From NCBI RefSeq assembly GCF_000372725.1, contig NW_005201912.1, forward strand, positions 253,711 through 317,710: a DNA stretch of 64,000 nucleotides. The letters run 5' to 3'. The DNA is from Emiliania huxleyi CCMP1516. Taxonomy: Eukaryota; Haptophyta; Isochrysidales; Noelaerhabdaceae. The notes beneath the pieces were generated by a model that saw nothing but the letters and a program-made list of their open reading frames with translations, made no database searches and was not told the origin of the DNA. Below, in pieces: positions 55,094 through 63,861 of the stretch; the stretch's first letter is position 1, and each line of letters starts with the position of its first letter. The translations under genes were made by a program, and so were the position numbers.

Positions 55094-57322
55094 ATGGTTC
55101 GACCGCCGCGCCGCCCGCGGTCGACGGCGTCACAGCAGCCAACGCAGCTGCTGGCGGCGAGCCTGGTTGCCTCTGCGATGGCTGACGACCTATTCTGCGT
55201 CAACGGGCGGCAGCTCCCGCACCTTCTGCTGCTCGGCGGCCAAATGTGCGGCACCACGAGCTTCTCGTTCCAGATGCAAGAGGAGTGGAGGATCAAACCA
55301 TCGTTGACCAGCCACAAGGCGGTGCACTATTTTGATCAGGCGGGCGCCAACTCCATCGAGGAGTACGCTGAGCACTTCCCGGAGTGCGGACCGGATGTCC
55401 TCACCTTTGACGGCACTCCCTATGTGACGTCGTCATTCATTGAGCGCAACGTGCGGCAAATCAAGGAGGCGTACGGGCCGGCGCGGCTCAACAGAACAAC
55501 GTTTGCACTCCTGCTGTGCGACTCCGCGCAACGCGCCCAATCCTACACATACCACATGGGCACGGGTGACTTCCGCAGCGCTGCAGCTGGCGAGCTCGGC
55601 GCAGACCTAGCCTTCACGGGCGGGCTGTACGGCGCGCAGGCCGACCTGATTGCGCGCGAGTTGAGTCAGCTCGCCGTCATTCCGTCGGCCGTCTACTACG
55701 AGAATGCGACGCTCGCCATCGGCGAGCTGCTCGAGCTCGTGAGCAGGCGCTCGGGGCGGCCGCTGCCGCCAAGCGACGCGAGCCAGCATCAGGAGCGGGC
55801 GGCCACGAGAAACACCGCTGAGGGCCACGCCGAGGACGATGCCGCCAAGGCGCACCCGCCGCTGGTTGATGACATCAACCCGAGTGGCATGCCTCGGCTG
55901 GCGGACTTTTTCCGCGCGTCCAACAATCGGATCTACGCTCTTGCCGCCGGTGTCGATCCGCGGGTGACGCTGCTGCCCTCTCGAGACAAGTGGCCGGTGG
56001 GAGTGCCATCGCACTGGCTCGAGACGTCGCCCGTCCTCGCCCCCTACGTCCGGGAGTGGATGCCTCCGCCTCCGCCGCTGCCACCCTCGGCGCCTGACCT
56101 CTTCTGTGTCAACGGGCGGCGGATCCCTCACCTATTGTTGCTCGGGTCTCAAAAGTGCGGCACCACTAGCTTTTCCGACCAGCTCCGCATCGAATGGGCG
56201 ATCAGCTCGGCCACGACGACGACCAAGGAGGTGCACTACTTTGACAAGCAGGACGGGAGCGCCGTCTCGCTCGAAGGCTACGCGGAGAACTTCCCGCCGT
56301 GCGGGCCGGACGTCCTCACCTTCGACGCCACACCCAACTACCTCTCAAATCCCTACAAGATGAACGCGAGCCAGCATCAGGAGCGGGCGGCCACGAGAAA
56401 CACCGCTGAGGGCCACGCCGAGGACGATGCCGCCAAGGCGCACCCGCCGCTGGTTGATGACATCAACCCGAGTGACATGCCTCGGCTGGCGGACTTTTTC
56501 CGCGCGTCCAACAATCGGATCTACGCTCTTGCCGCCGGTGTCGATCCGCGGGTGACGCTGCTGCCCTCTCGAGACAAGTGGCCGGCGGGGGTGCCATCGC
56601 ACTGGCTCGAGACGTCTGAGGTCCTAAGCCCATTCGTCGTATCCATTCCACCTGCCCCTGTGCTTCGCGGCTCGGACGCCACATTCCACCCCGGTCACGA
56701 CTACGAGACGACCTCGGCAGCGGCCGCTGCAATGGCCGCAGCCGAGGCGGCAGAGGCGGAAATAGAGGCGGCAGATTTGGAAGGGAGGGAGGGTGTTCTT
56801 CATGTGGTGCCGACGCCCGCCCACACGACGACTTCGGCCGAGGCCACGGTTAGGGCAGCAGCCATGGCTGTGGAGGCGGAGGTAGAAGCGGCAGCCGCGG
56901 CCGCTGCCGGCGCGGGGGCTGCCCCAGCCGCACGCCCAACGCATGTACACACAACGACATCCGCAGATGCCGCCGCCATGGCGGCGGCAGAGGCGGCAGA
57001 GGCGGCGGCGGCCGCCGCTGCCATCGCAGCCGAGGCAGCGGCCAACGCGGCGGCTGTGGCAAGAAGCAGCCTCGGGATGGCGCAGCCGCTGACATACAGG
57101 GATGCTGCAATCAACCCGTTTGTGCAATGGGCAACTGACCCCGTTGGTGCGGCGCCGGCAATGGAGCTGCCGTCAGAGGAGATGACGGCGACAAACGAGT
57201 CGCAGACGACGACGATTTCCTTCCGGAGGCCTCCGCCTCCCTCGCCGGTGTCGTTATCCTTTCGGCCGCCGTCGCCCGCGCCGTTCCTCGACGCGAACGT
57301 CACCGACGGGGAGAATCCATAG
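55094..57322 (+). CDS. Tandem sulfotransferase-like protein
   Basis: 742 aa, single frame, ATG at 55094. Each half begins with DLFCVNGR and a PAPS-binding 5'-phosphosulfate loop. The second half has the normal LLGSQKCGTTSFSDQL; the first has LLGGQMCGTTSFSFQM, with the catalytic Lys replaced by Met. Each continues with a VHYFD and a CGPDVLTFDATPNYL-type segment. Copy 1 also keeps a middle domain (LNRTTFALLLCDSAQRAQSY) that copy 2 lacks, so copy 2 is shortened. Both share an almost identical 250-bp end (ASQHQERAATRNTAEGHAED ... RDKWP). An Ala/Glu-rich helical tail follows. There is no strong signal peptide. A PAPS carrier lies 43 kb away in this window. Activity would need copy 2, and the missing middle domain makes that uncertain. 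Confidence 0.7.
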   Translation: MVRPPRRPRSTASQQPTQLLAASLVASAMADDLFCVNGRQLPHLLLLGGQMCGTTSFSFQMQEEWRIKPSLTSHKAVHYFDQAGANSIEEYAEHFPECGPDVLTFDGTPYVTSSFIERNVRQIKEAYGPARLNRTTFALLLCDSAQRAQSYTYHMGTGDFRSAAAGELGADLAFTGGLYGAQADLIARELSQLAVIPSAVYYENATLAIGELLELVSRRSGRPLPPSDASQHQERAATRNTAEGHAEDDAAKAHPPLVDDINPSGMPRLADFFRASNNRIYALAAGVDPRVTLLPSRDKWPVGVPSHWLETSPVLAPYVREWMPPPPPLPPSAPDLFCVNGRRIPHLLLLGSQKCGTTSFSDQLRIEWAISSATTTTKEVHYFDKQDGSAVSLEGYAENFPPCGPDVLTFDATPNYLSNPYKMNASQHQERAATRNTAEGHAEDDAAKAHPPLVDDINPSDMPRLADFFRASNNRIYALAAGVDPRVTLLPSRDKWPAGVPSHWLETSEVLSPFVVSIPPAPVLRGSDATFHPGHDYETTSAAAAAMAAAEAAEAEIEAADLEGREGVLHVVPTPAHTTTSAEATVRAAAMAVEAEVEAAAAAAAGAGAAPAARPTHVHTTTSADAAAMAAAEAAEAAAAAAAIAAEAAANAAAVARSSLGMAQPLTYRDAAINPFVQWATDPVGAAPAMELPSEEMTATNESQTTTISFRRPPPPSPVSLSFRPPSPAPFLDANVTDGENP
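55780..56030 (+). repeat. Near-identical internal duplication, first copy (second at about 56364-56614)
   Basis: The two copies begin GCGAGCCAGCATCAGGAGCG and differ at only a handful of positions, far less than the rest of the two halves. This indicates recent duplication or gene conversion within the coding sequence. Confidence 0.9.
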
Positions 57323-57403
57323 GCGTAGAGGGCTAGTTTGAGCGTTTGGGCAGACACTCCGATCTTTGTGAAGCCATAAAGAAAAGTGAGACCATGACGT
57401 TTT

Positions 57404-57478
57404 TCTTCTTCTTCGCATTGCGATCGCATCCAAGGCGCAGCCGCCTCCATTCGCTCGCAGCCGCACGCCGTGGGCCCG
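57404..57478 (+). repeat. Second copy of the upstream segment
   Basis: It matches 54826-54935 without the two short insertions and ends about 25 bp before the ATG of the following gene. Confidence 0.75.
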
Positions 57479-57499
57479 GCCTCGTTAGAGCGCTCCACG

Positions 57500-60349
57500 A
57501 TGATTGCCGCGGCGCCTGAAGGGCGCGGCCGTCATCGTACCGTCGCCACGCTTGCACTCTTTGCGAGCCTCGCCGTCGCGTGCTGGGTCTATGCTCCGCA
57601 GGTCGGGCTGCGTCAGGAGCAGGAGATGTCTTGCCGCGTCGGCTGTAGCCAGAAGGCTCCAAAGACCGAAGCGAGCGAGCTGGCCGAGGCAGTCTCGGAC
57701 ACGGCGAAGGCCATGGCGGGCTACAAAAAGGGCGCTGCAAAGCTCGGTGCAGCGGCGACGCATTCGTTGCAGAAGGACCAGCAGCAGCTGGCAGAGGAGA
57801 TGGCGGACGGAGCGCGAAAGAGCGGCAAGGCCTTTGAGCAGACCTTCAACCTCAACCCGCCGCCGGAGGGCTACGAGGTGGTGACAACCTGCGCGGACGT
57901 GGACGAGGAGGGCCACTGCTGGAAGACGACTGACGAGCTGCAGAAGCCGGTGCGGTTCGAGGACGCTGAGCCGACAGACCTGAACATCAAACTGGGGGAC
58001 AGCTGCACCCAGGAGCTGCTCGACACCTTCTTCGCCAACCAGGTCTCCAAGGTGGTCACCTACGCGATGGCCAACGCCGCGGAGAGCGAGAACGTGCGCT
58101 CGGCAATGCCCGTCGCCTCACTCAGAGGTGCGCGGTGCTGTGGAGAGAGAGAGAGAGAGGGAGAGAGGGAAGAGAGAGACAGCAGCCAGGCCACGACTGG
58201 ACACGCCGGACTGTGACGAGGCCCCGCGGCGGGGAGGACGGCCACACTGGCGCAACGGAGAGACACCGAGGCTCCCTTCTGTGTGACCGCGAGACCAACG
58301 AATTCTCAACCCGCCTCCTCACCCACTCCTCCTCACCCACTCCTCCTCACCCACTCCTCCTCACCCACTCCTCCTCACCCACTCCTCCTCACCAGGCACG
58401 CGCTTCCGCATGACGATGGCGACCACGCGGCAGATCTTCAGCTCGTGGAACCTGACTCTCGTCTCGATCGAGCCGTTCGTGGTCAAGTTCGGAACCTGCT
58501 ATGACAACCTCGAGTGGTGGCAGGCGCAGAACGGAGACAGCGAGGCCCGCCTTCTCGGACCGGCCTCTAGACCCGTCTCTCCCTGACCGTCACAGGCGCA
58601 GGACTGGTACACCAAGGGCTCTCACATGCGCATGCCCGACGGCCTCGAGGTGCAGATCACCGGCATGCGCGCCAAGGTGGCCAGGGAGAATGAGAGAGAG
58701 TCATTGCTGATGGCCATTAGTGATGGCATGCGCGCAAAGGCGAGCGAACTATCAACTCGCAGTCCGCCAGTAGTGGTGCGGATCGAAGGTCGAGTCGTCA
58801 GCTAGCAAGGTGGTGCCGACCGTCCTCTTCGCCCCAGGTGGCGTTCGAGTGGGACCTGGTCCAGGACTATGGCTTGGGCGGCCTCTCTCTCGGCCAGGCG
58901 CCACACGCCGTCGGCAGGGCAATCCTCGGGCGATCTCGGGCGATCTCGGGCGATCTCGGGCGATCTCGCCTAGGCGCCACTCGCCGTCGGCAGGGCGGTC
59001 GTGGGCTTGAACGGTTTCGTCATCCTCGGCGTGGACTTGCACGACCCCGCAAGGGCGGCGATCGACAGCTGCAAGGGCAAGTTCGAGTTTGAGAGCATGG
59101 AGTTTGTGGGCGAGCGGAGAGAGCCCAACGAGCTCCTCTGCGGGGGAGCAATTGCATGGACTCGCCGCGGAGCTCTCCTCTTAGGCGAGCAGCTCAACGA
59201 CAAGTTCTTCGCAAAGCAGATCGAGGTCTTCTTCCCCGAGTTCGCCGCGCAGGTCGCCGACCTGATCTGCTACGGCAACACCAAGAAGCGGCCCACCTCC
59301 GTCGTCGACATCATGGGCGAGATCGAGCCGAGATCGAGCCGAGATCGAGCCGAGATTGGAGTGCTCCGAGTTTGAGCCGAGATGCGCCGTCGCAAGGTCG
59401 GATGCCCGAGCCCGTCCCTCTGAGTGCGTGGCTCGCTCTTAAGGCGGACTCAACGCGGACCTCAAGATCGACAACGAGGAGGGCATCACCTTTGGCTTTG
59501 TCGGCGCGCAGGAGGGGATCAACTACATGGTCTCCAAGGCGCCCAGCAGAGACACCCCGTTTAACCCCCCTCCCCCCCCCCCTTCCCCCCCCCCCTTCCA
59601 CCCCTCCACCCCCCCCTCCCGGCTGTGATGTGCCAGCGACGGTGTCGTGTAGGCGCTCAGCCCGGTCGACTTTTACATGCAGCAGGACGCGATCTGGCAC
59701 AACGACCCCACGACGCGCTGGAAGAAGGCCAAGGAGGACCAGGCGAGAGTGGTCCCCGAGATGCCACCCTGCCCCTCCCTCCCCCGTAAAACCCCCCCCC
59801 TACCTACCCTTCCGCCTCTTCCCCCCCCTTTCCCCTTTCCCCCCTTCCCCCCTTCCCGCTTTCCCCCCTTCCCCCCTTCCCCCGCTCTCCCGGGAACCCC
59901 CTCCACCCGACCCCCCTGCCCCTGCCCCCGCGCGCCAGGCACTCCTCGCCGAGGTCGGAGTCCACAAGACACTCGGCGAAGGGCGCTTCAGCCACATCAC
60001 CCTCCCGCCGTCCGCGCCGCCCTCGCCGCCGCCCTCGCCGCCCGCCCCGCCGGCGAGGGTGCTGCCGTCGTGGCTGCCGCAGAAGCTGCCACTCGACGGG
60101 CTGCAGCTGCCCAGCTTCGGACTCGTGGCCGCCTCGCCCTCTCCGGCGCCCTCGGAAGAGCCCGCCCCCTATTCCTTTTCGGGCTACTCGTACGGCGACA
60201 AGACCGCCTCCGAGCGCGGCATCGGCGACGTCGGCGGCATGGCAGCGGGTGCCACTGGCCAGATGGCGCAACCCCGGCAGGCCACCCGCGCGGCGTGGAT
60301 GTCGCTGTTCCGGCCCCCTGCGAAGGAGGCGGCGGCGGCGGAGCGAGGA

Positions 60350-60425
<76 letters not shown>

Positions 60426-60529
60426 TGAAGCGTTCGCGCGGGTTCATGCCAGCCGTGCTCCCCGGCTGGCAGGACAGCAAGGCGCGCAAGGGCTCAGAGG
60501 TGATCTTCGTCATGAGTGAGGGGCTCTAG
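57500..60529 (+). CDS. Unknown many-exon secreted or membrane-anchored protein
   Basis: Start ATG at 57500 with a signal/anchor TVATLALFASLAVACWVYA. Coding pieces recognised by style, in order: GYEVVTTCADVDEEGHCWKT and SCTQELLDTFFANQVSKVV; FRMTMATTRQIFSSWNLTLV and EPFVVKFGTCYDNLEWWQAQ; DWYTKGSHMRMPDGLEVQIT; VAFEWDLVQDYGLGGLSLGQ; VVGLNGFVILGVDLHDPARA; FFAKQIEVFFPEFAAQVADL; DLKIDNEEGITFGFVGAQEG; SPVDFYMQQDAIWHNDPTTR; and a proline-rich tail ending KARKGSEVIFVMSEGL at 60527-60529. Introns include about 58128-58395 (13-bp repeat inside), 58898-58973 (GC-AG, bordered by a 25-bp exon duplication) and several near 58550-58850, 59320-59450, 59540-59655 and 59740-59940. The family is not recognised. 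A (GGC)n tract encodes about 24 glycines near the end. Confidence 0.55.
58315..58394. repeat. Tandem repeat CCCACTCCTCCTCA, about six copies
   Basis: Pyrimidine-rich array at the 3' end of an intron, ending in the acceptor CACCAG; it may act as polypyrimidine tract. Confidence 0.85.
60351..60424 (+). repeat. (GGC)n tract, about 73 bp, coding for poly-Gly
   Basis: Trinucleotide repeat inside the last exon of the preceding gene; length-variable without frameshift. Confidence 0.95.
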
Positions 60530-60975
60530 CGAGGTGCAAGCACGATGAGGCATCGTGAGAGCGTGTGAGCGTGTGCGGGCGGTGTATTGGGTTGCGTGTG
60601 TGCGGACGGTTGTGTCTCTGACTCTCTGTCGTGTGTGGTGCAACGTGTGAAACGTGCAACTGCTTGATGTGTGGGCGGTCTCCCTCTCGTGCATGCTCTC
60701 GTGCAAGCGCTGTGATCGGGCGTGGGCGTGGGGGTTGGCGCTGTCCCCTGAGCCCTGTCCCTCGTGTGTGTGGCTGCGCCGTGCGCGCGCGCCGCCATCC
60801 CCGCAGCCCCGCCGACTCTCTCTCCGCCGGCGGGCTGCATCTCTATTTTTTTTCGCTATTTGTGTCCGTGGTGGTGGTCCGACCCCTTCGCGCATGCAGC
60901 CTTAACTAAATCATCCGCGCAAACTACGCTCCAGAGCCACAAGGACGCACGCGCCGCGCGGCTGGGGACACTCGC

Positions 60976-63784
60976 TCAGGAGGCGAGGAAGGCGGCCGAC
61001 GCTGCCGGGAAGGCGCGGAACGCGCTTTGCACCGTGGCGAGGAAAGCGGAGAGGAGGGCGGCGGCGACGAGGAAGACGGCGCCGGGCAGCTTTGCGGGCG
61101 GCTCGATGGAGGCGGCGAAGAGGCGGCCGTACCCGCTAAAGGCGAGGGTGTCGCACAAGTCTTGCAGCGTCTCGAGCGCGCCGAGCAGCGCTCCGCGCTC
61201 TGCCGGCGGCGCCTGCAACGCGCGCGCGCGCGGGGGGGGGGGGGGGGTGAGGCGGGCCAAACACACGGGGGCCGGAGCGTCGGAGGCAGCGGAAGGGGCG
61301 AGGGGGCGGCTGGGAAGGGGGCAATACGACCGCCGTCTGGCGGGCGGGTGGGGGGTGCGGAGTGGAAGTGGAAGTGGCGCCTGCGCGGCGACGAAAGAGA
61401 CGAGGGCGGGGAGGGCGATGCAGCCGAGGGTCATGAAGAGGACGCAGCTGACGAGGGCGGCGGGCGTGCGGGCGAAGGCGATGGCAAGCAGCCCAACCGC
61501 GTAGACGGCGCCGCCCGTCTGCATCGACGTGCGGAGGCCGAGCCGCGGGATGAGAGCGGCGGGCGCGACGCCAATCATGAGCCCGATGAGGACGAGGATC
61601 GGCGCGGAGTCCTGCGGCCCCCACTTGAAGAGGTGGTTGGCGTAGTTTCCGAACTGCGAGTTGATGCACATATTGCCCAGCCAGAGCAGCGCAAACGCGG
61701 CCGCCGAGCGGCGCAGCAGCGGCGTGCTGCAAAAGAGGCGCCGCAGCGCGCCTACAAAGGGGGGGGAGGCTCCGGCTAGCCTCGGGCTGACCGGGTCCGT
61801 GACCAGCGGCCGAGGAGCCGCTGACGCGCGCCGATCGGGTTGGCTGCGCGTAGATCGAGTCGCGTCTTGGTGCGGGCCTGGAGACACGGCTCCCGCGCCT
61901 CAGGGGAAGGCGCCGGGCGGGCGGAGAGGCGGAGAGGCGCATCCGGTGTGCCGGCGCGGGCAGGCTCTCTGGCACCAGCAGCGCGATGACGACGAAGTTG
62001 AGAACGCCTGTTCGCACCTCCGCCGGTGTGAAGAGACGCGCACCGCGCCGCAAGTCGAGGGCGGCGAGGGCGACGAGGCCGGCGGCGGCGGCGGCGTAGA
62101 GCGGCGCGCGCAGGCCGTACTTTGCGTCGAGGATCGCAGAGAGCGGGAAGCCGAGGATGAAGGCGCCTGCAGGACGGGAGGGCACGAGATGCGGGGAGAT
62201 ACGGGGAGATGCGGGGAGATATGGGGAGATATGCCTGCAGCCCGGGGCTCTTGGAAGGCTGCGAGGAGGGTAGGGTTCCGAGGAGGCTAGGGGCGGCGAG
62301 GGGCGGCGGCGAGAGAGGGGCGAGGGGAGAGGTGTGGCGAGGGGAGGCGGCGAGGGAGGCGGCGAGGGAGGCGGCGAGGGAGGCGGCGAAAGGCGGTGTG
62401 GCGGCGGAGGAGGTGGGGCGGGGAGGGAGGCGCCCGCGACAGAGACGCCCTGGAAGATGCCGAGGTTGATGGCGCGCCGCTCGGGTGGGGAGACGTCGGC
62501 GACGTAGGCCTGGCAGACGGGGGCTCACAGTACAGGAGGGCGGGGTGGAGAGGACGGGAGGGAATGGGTGCACGGGCCTGGCAGACGGGGGCTCACAGTA
62601 CAGGAGGGCGGGGTGGAGAGGACGGGAGGGAATGGGTGCACGGGCCTGGCAGACGGGGGCTCACAGTACAGGAGGGCGGGGTGGAGAGGACGGGAGGGAA
62701 TGGGTGCACGGGCCTGGCAGACGGGGCTCATGCAGCTTGTTACTCCATCGACGAGGTCGGCGAGGTAGAAGACGGCGACGCCGCGCGAGGCGGTGGCCTG
62801 CAGCGGAGGGTGGCAGGCGGTGAGGCAGGCGGTGAGGCAGGCGGTGAGGCAGGCGGTGAGGCAGGCGGTGAGGCAGGCGGTGAGGCAGGCGGTGAGGCAG
62901 GCGGTGAGGCAGGCGGTGAGGCAGGCGGTGAGGCAGGCGGTGAGGCAGGCGGTGAGGCGGGCGAGGCAACACGGCGGTGTGGAGGCGTCTCGGCAGCGGC
63001 GCCTGCAGCAGGCAGGTGGTCGCAGAGCCGAGTGCCGACCAGGCCATCAGATACGGGGAGATATGGGGAGATATGGGGAGATATGCCTGCAGCAGGCAGG
63101 TGGTGGCAAAGCCGAGTGCCGACCAGGCCATCAGCGGCTTGCGGCCGACCACGTCGGAGAGGGCGCCGTGGAAGCCGACGAAGAGGAAGGTGATTAGCTT
63201 GTCGAGCGACTGCTCACGGGGCGGGCCGTCAAGGTCCGACCGTCGGAGGGGTGTGACGAGAGCCGCGCCCGCGCTGCCTCGACGTCGCCGCTCAGCACGG
63301 CGGAGGCGGGAGAGACGTCGGGCGAGCCGTCCTCGTTGACCAGCGTCGCAATGACGCGCCCGAGCACCGGGATGCTCAGCCCGAGCGCGAAGAAGGAGAG
63401 CCAGTTCGCCAGCACCGCCCACCAGAAGGACCCGCGCTGTACCGGAAGCGGCGGCGGCAGCGGCGGCGGCGGCGGCGCCGGTGTCACCGCCGATATCTGC
63501 GCGCCCGCCCGAGCGCCCCGCCGGCGCAGCCGATCGAGCACGCCCGCTCCGCCGCCTTCCGAGCGCGCGGCCTTCGACGCGGCCACCTTGGAGGCAGCCA
63601 GCAGCTCAGTGGAGACGGCCGCCGGCGCCGGCCGCACAACCAGCTCCTCCGGCTCGCAATCGCGCTCAGAGCGGCACGACGGTTCGGCGCCGAGACGCGG
63701 CTTGGCCGAAGGGCCGGGCGCGCGAGCGTGCGCCGAGGCCGCGAGGAGGAGCATCGACGCCACGAGCGAAGGCGAGACCCGCAT
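60976..63784 (-). CDS. MFS transporter of the HIAT/tetracycline-resistance-like type, with signal or leader
   Basis: Start ATG 63782-63784. A cleavable-looking leader (VASMLLLAASAHARAPG), a long polar segment, then the first helix WAVLANWLSFFALGLSIPVL. Motif A is HGALSDVVGRKPLMAWSALG, and the family loop is AYVADVSPPERRAINLGIFQ (AYVAD-x-x-x-x-ERR). Then AGAFILGFPLSAILDAKYGL, LNFVVIALLVPESLPA, AFALLWLGNMCINSQFGNYA, LVLIGLMIGVAPAALIPRLG, VSCVLFMTLGCIALPALVSF and the last helices to the stop at 60976-60978. Introns 63086-63003 and 62234-62167 are GC-AG and made of ATATCTCCCC arrays; others lie near 63230-63200, 62955-62810, 62735-62510, 62440-62240, 61960-61750 and 61390-61210. The substrate is unknown. 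The leader may indicate plastid or endomembrane targeting. Confidence 0.75.
62509..62735. repeat. 67-68 bp tandem repeat, 3.3 copies
   Basis: Unit starts CCTGGCAGACGGGGGCTCAC. On the gene strand each unit ends CGTCTGCCAG followed by GC, so every copy supplies an acceptor. It lies in an intron of the MFS gene next to the AYVAD exon. Confidence 0.9.
62813..62958. repeat. 12-bp tandem repeat (GGCGGTGAGGCA), about 12 copies
   Basis: Intronic array in the MFS gene. On the gene strand it reads CTCACCGCCTGC, giving low-complexity open frames that are not protein. Confidence 0.9.
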
Positions 63785-63819
63785 TTTTGTAGCCGGCTTC
63801 GCAAAAAAAGAGCGCGGGC

Positions 63820-63861
63820 GGATGTGAGGTTAATTAATGGCACTCCAAGTGCTCCAAGTGC
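63820..63861 (+). repeat. Dispersed repeat, partial copy 3
   Basis: Matches the last 40 bp of 8543-8628 and 29405-29490 and ends one base before the ATG of the next gene; it also lies about 35 bp upstream of the minus-strand MFS start. Confidence 0.8.
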
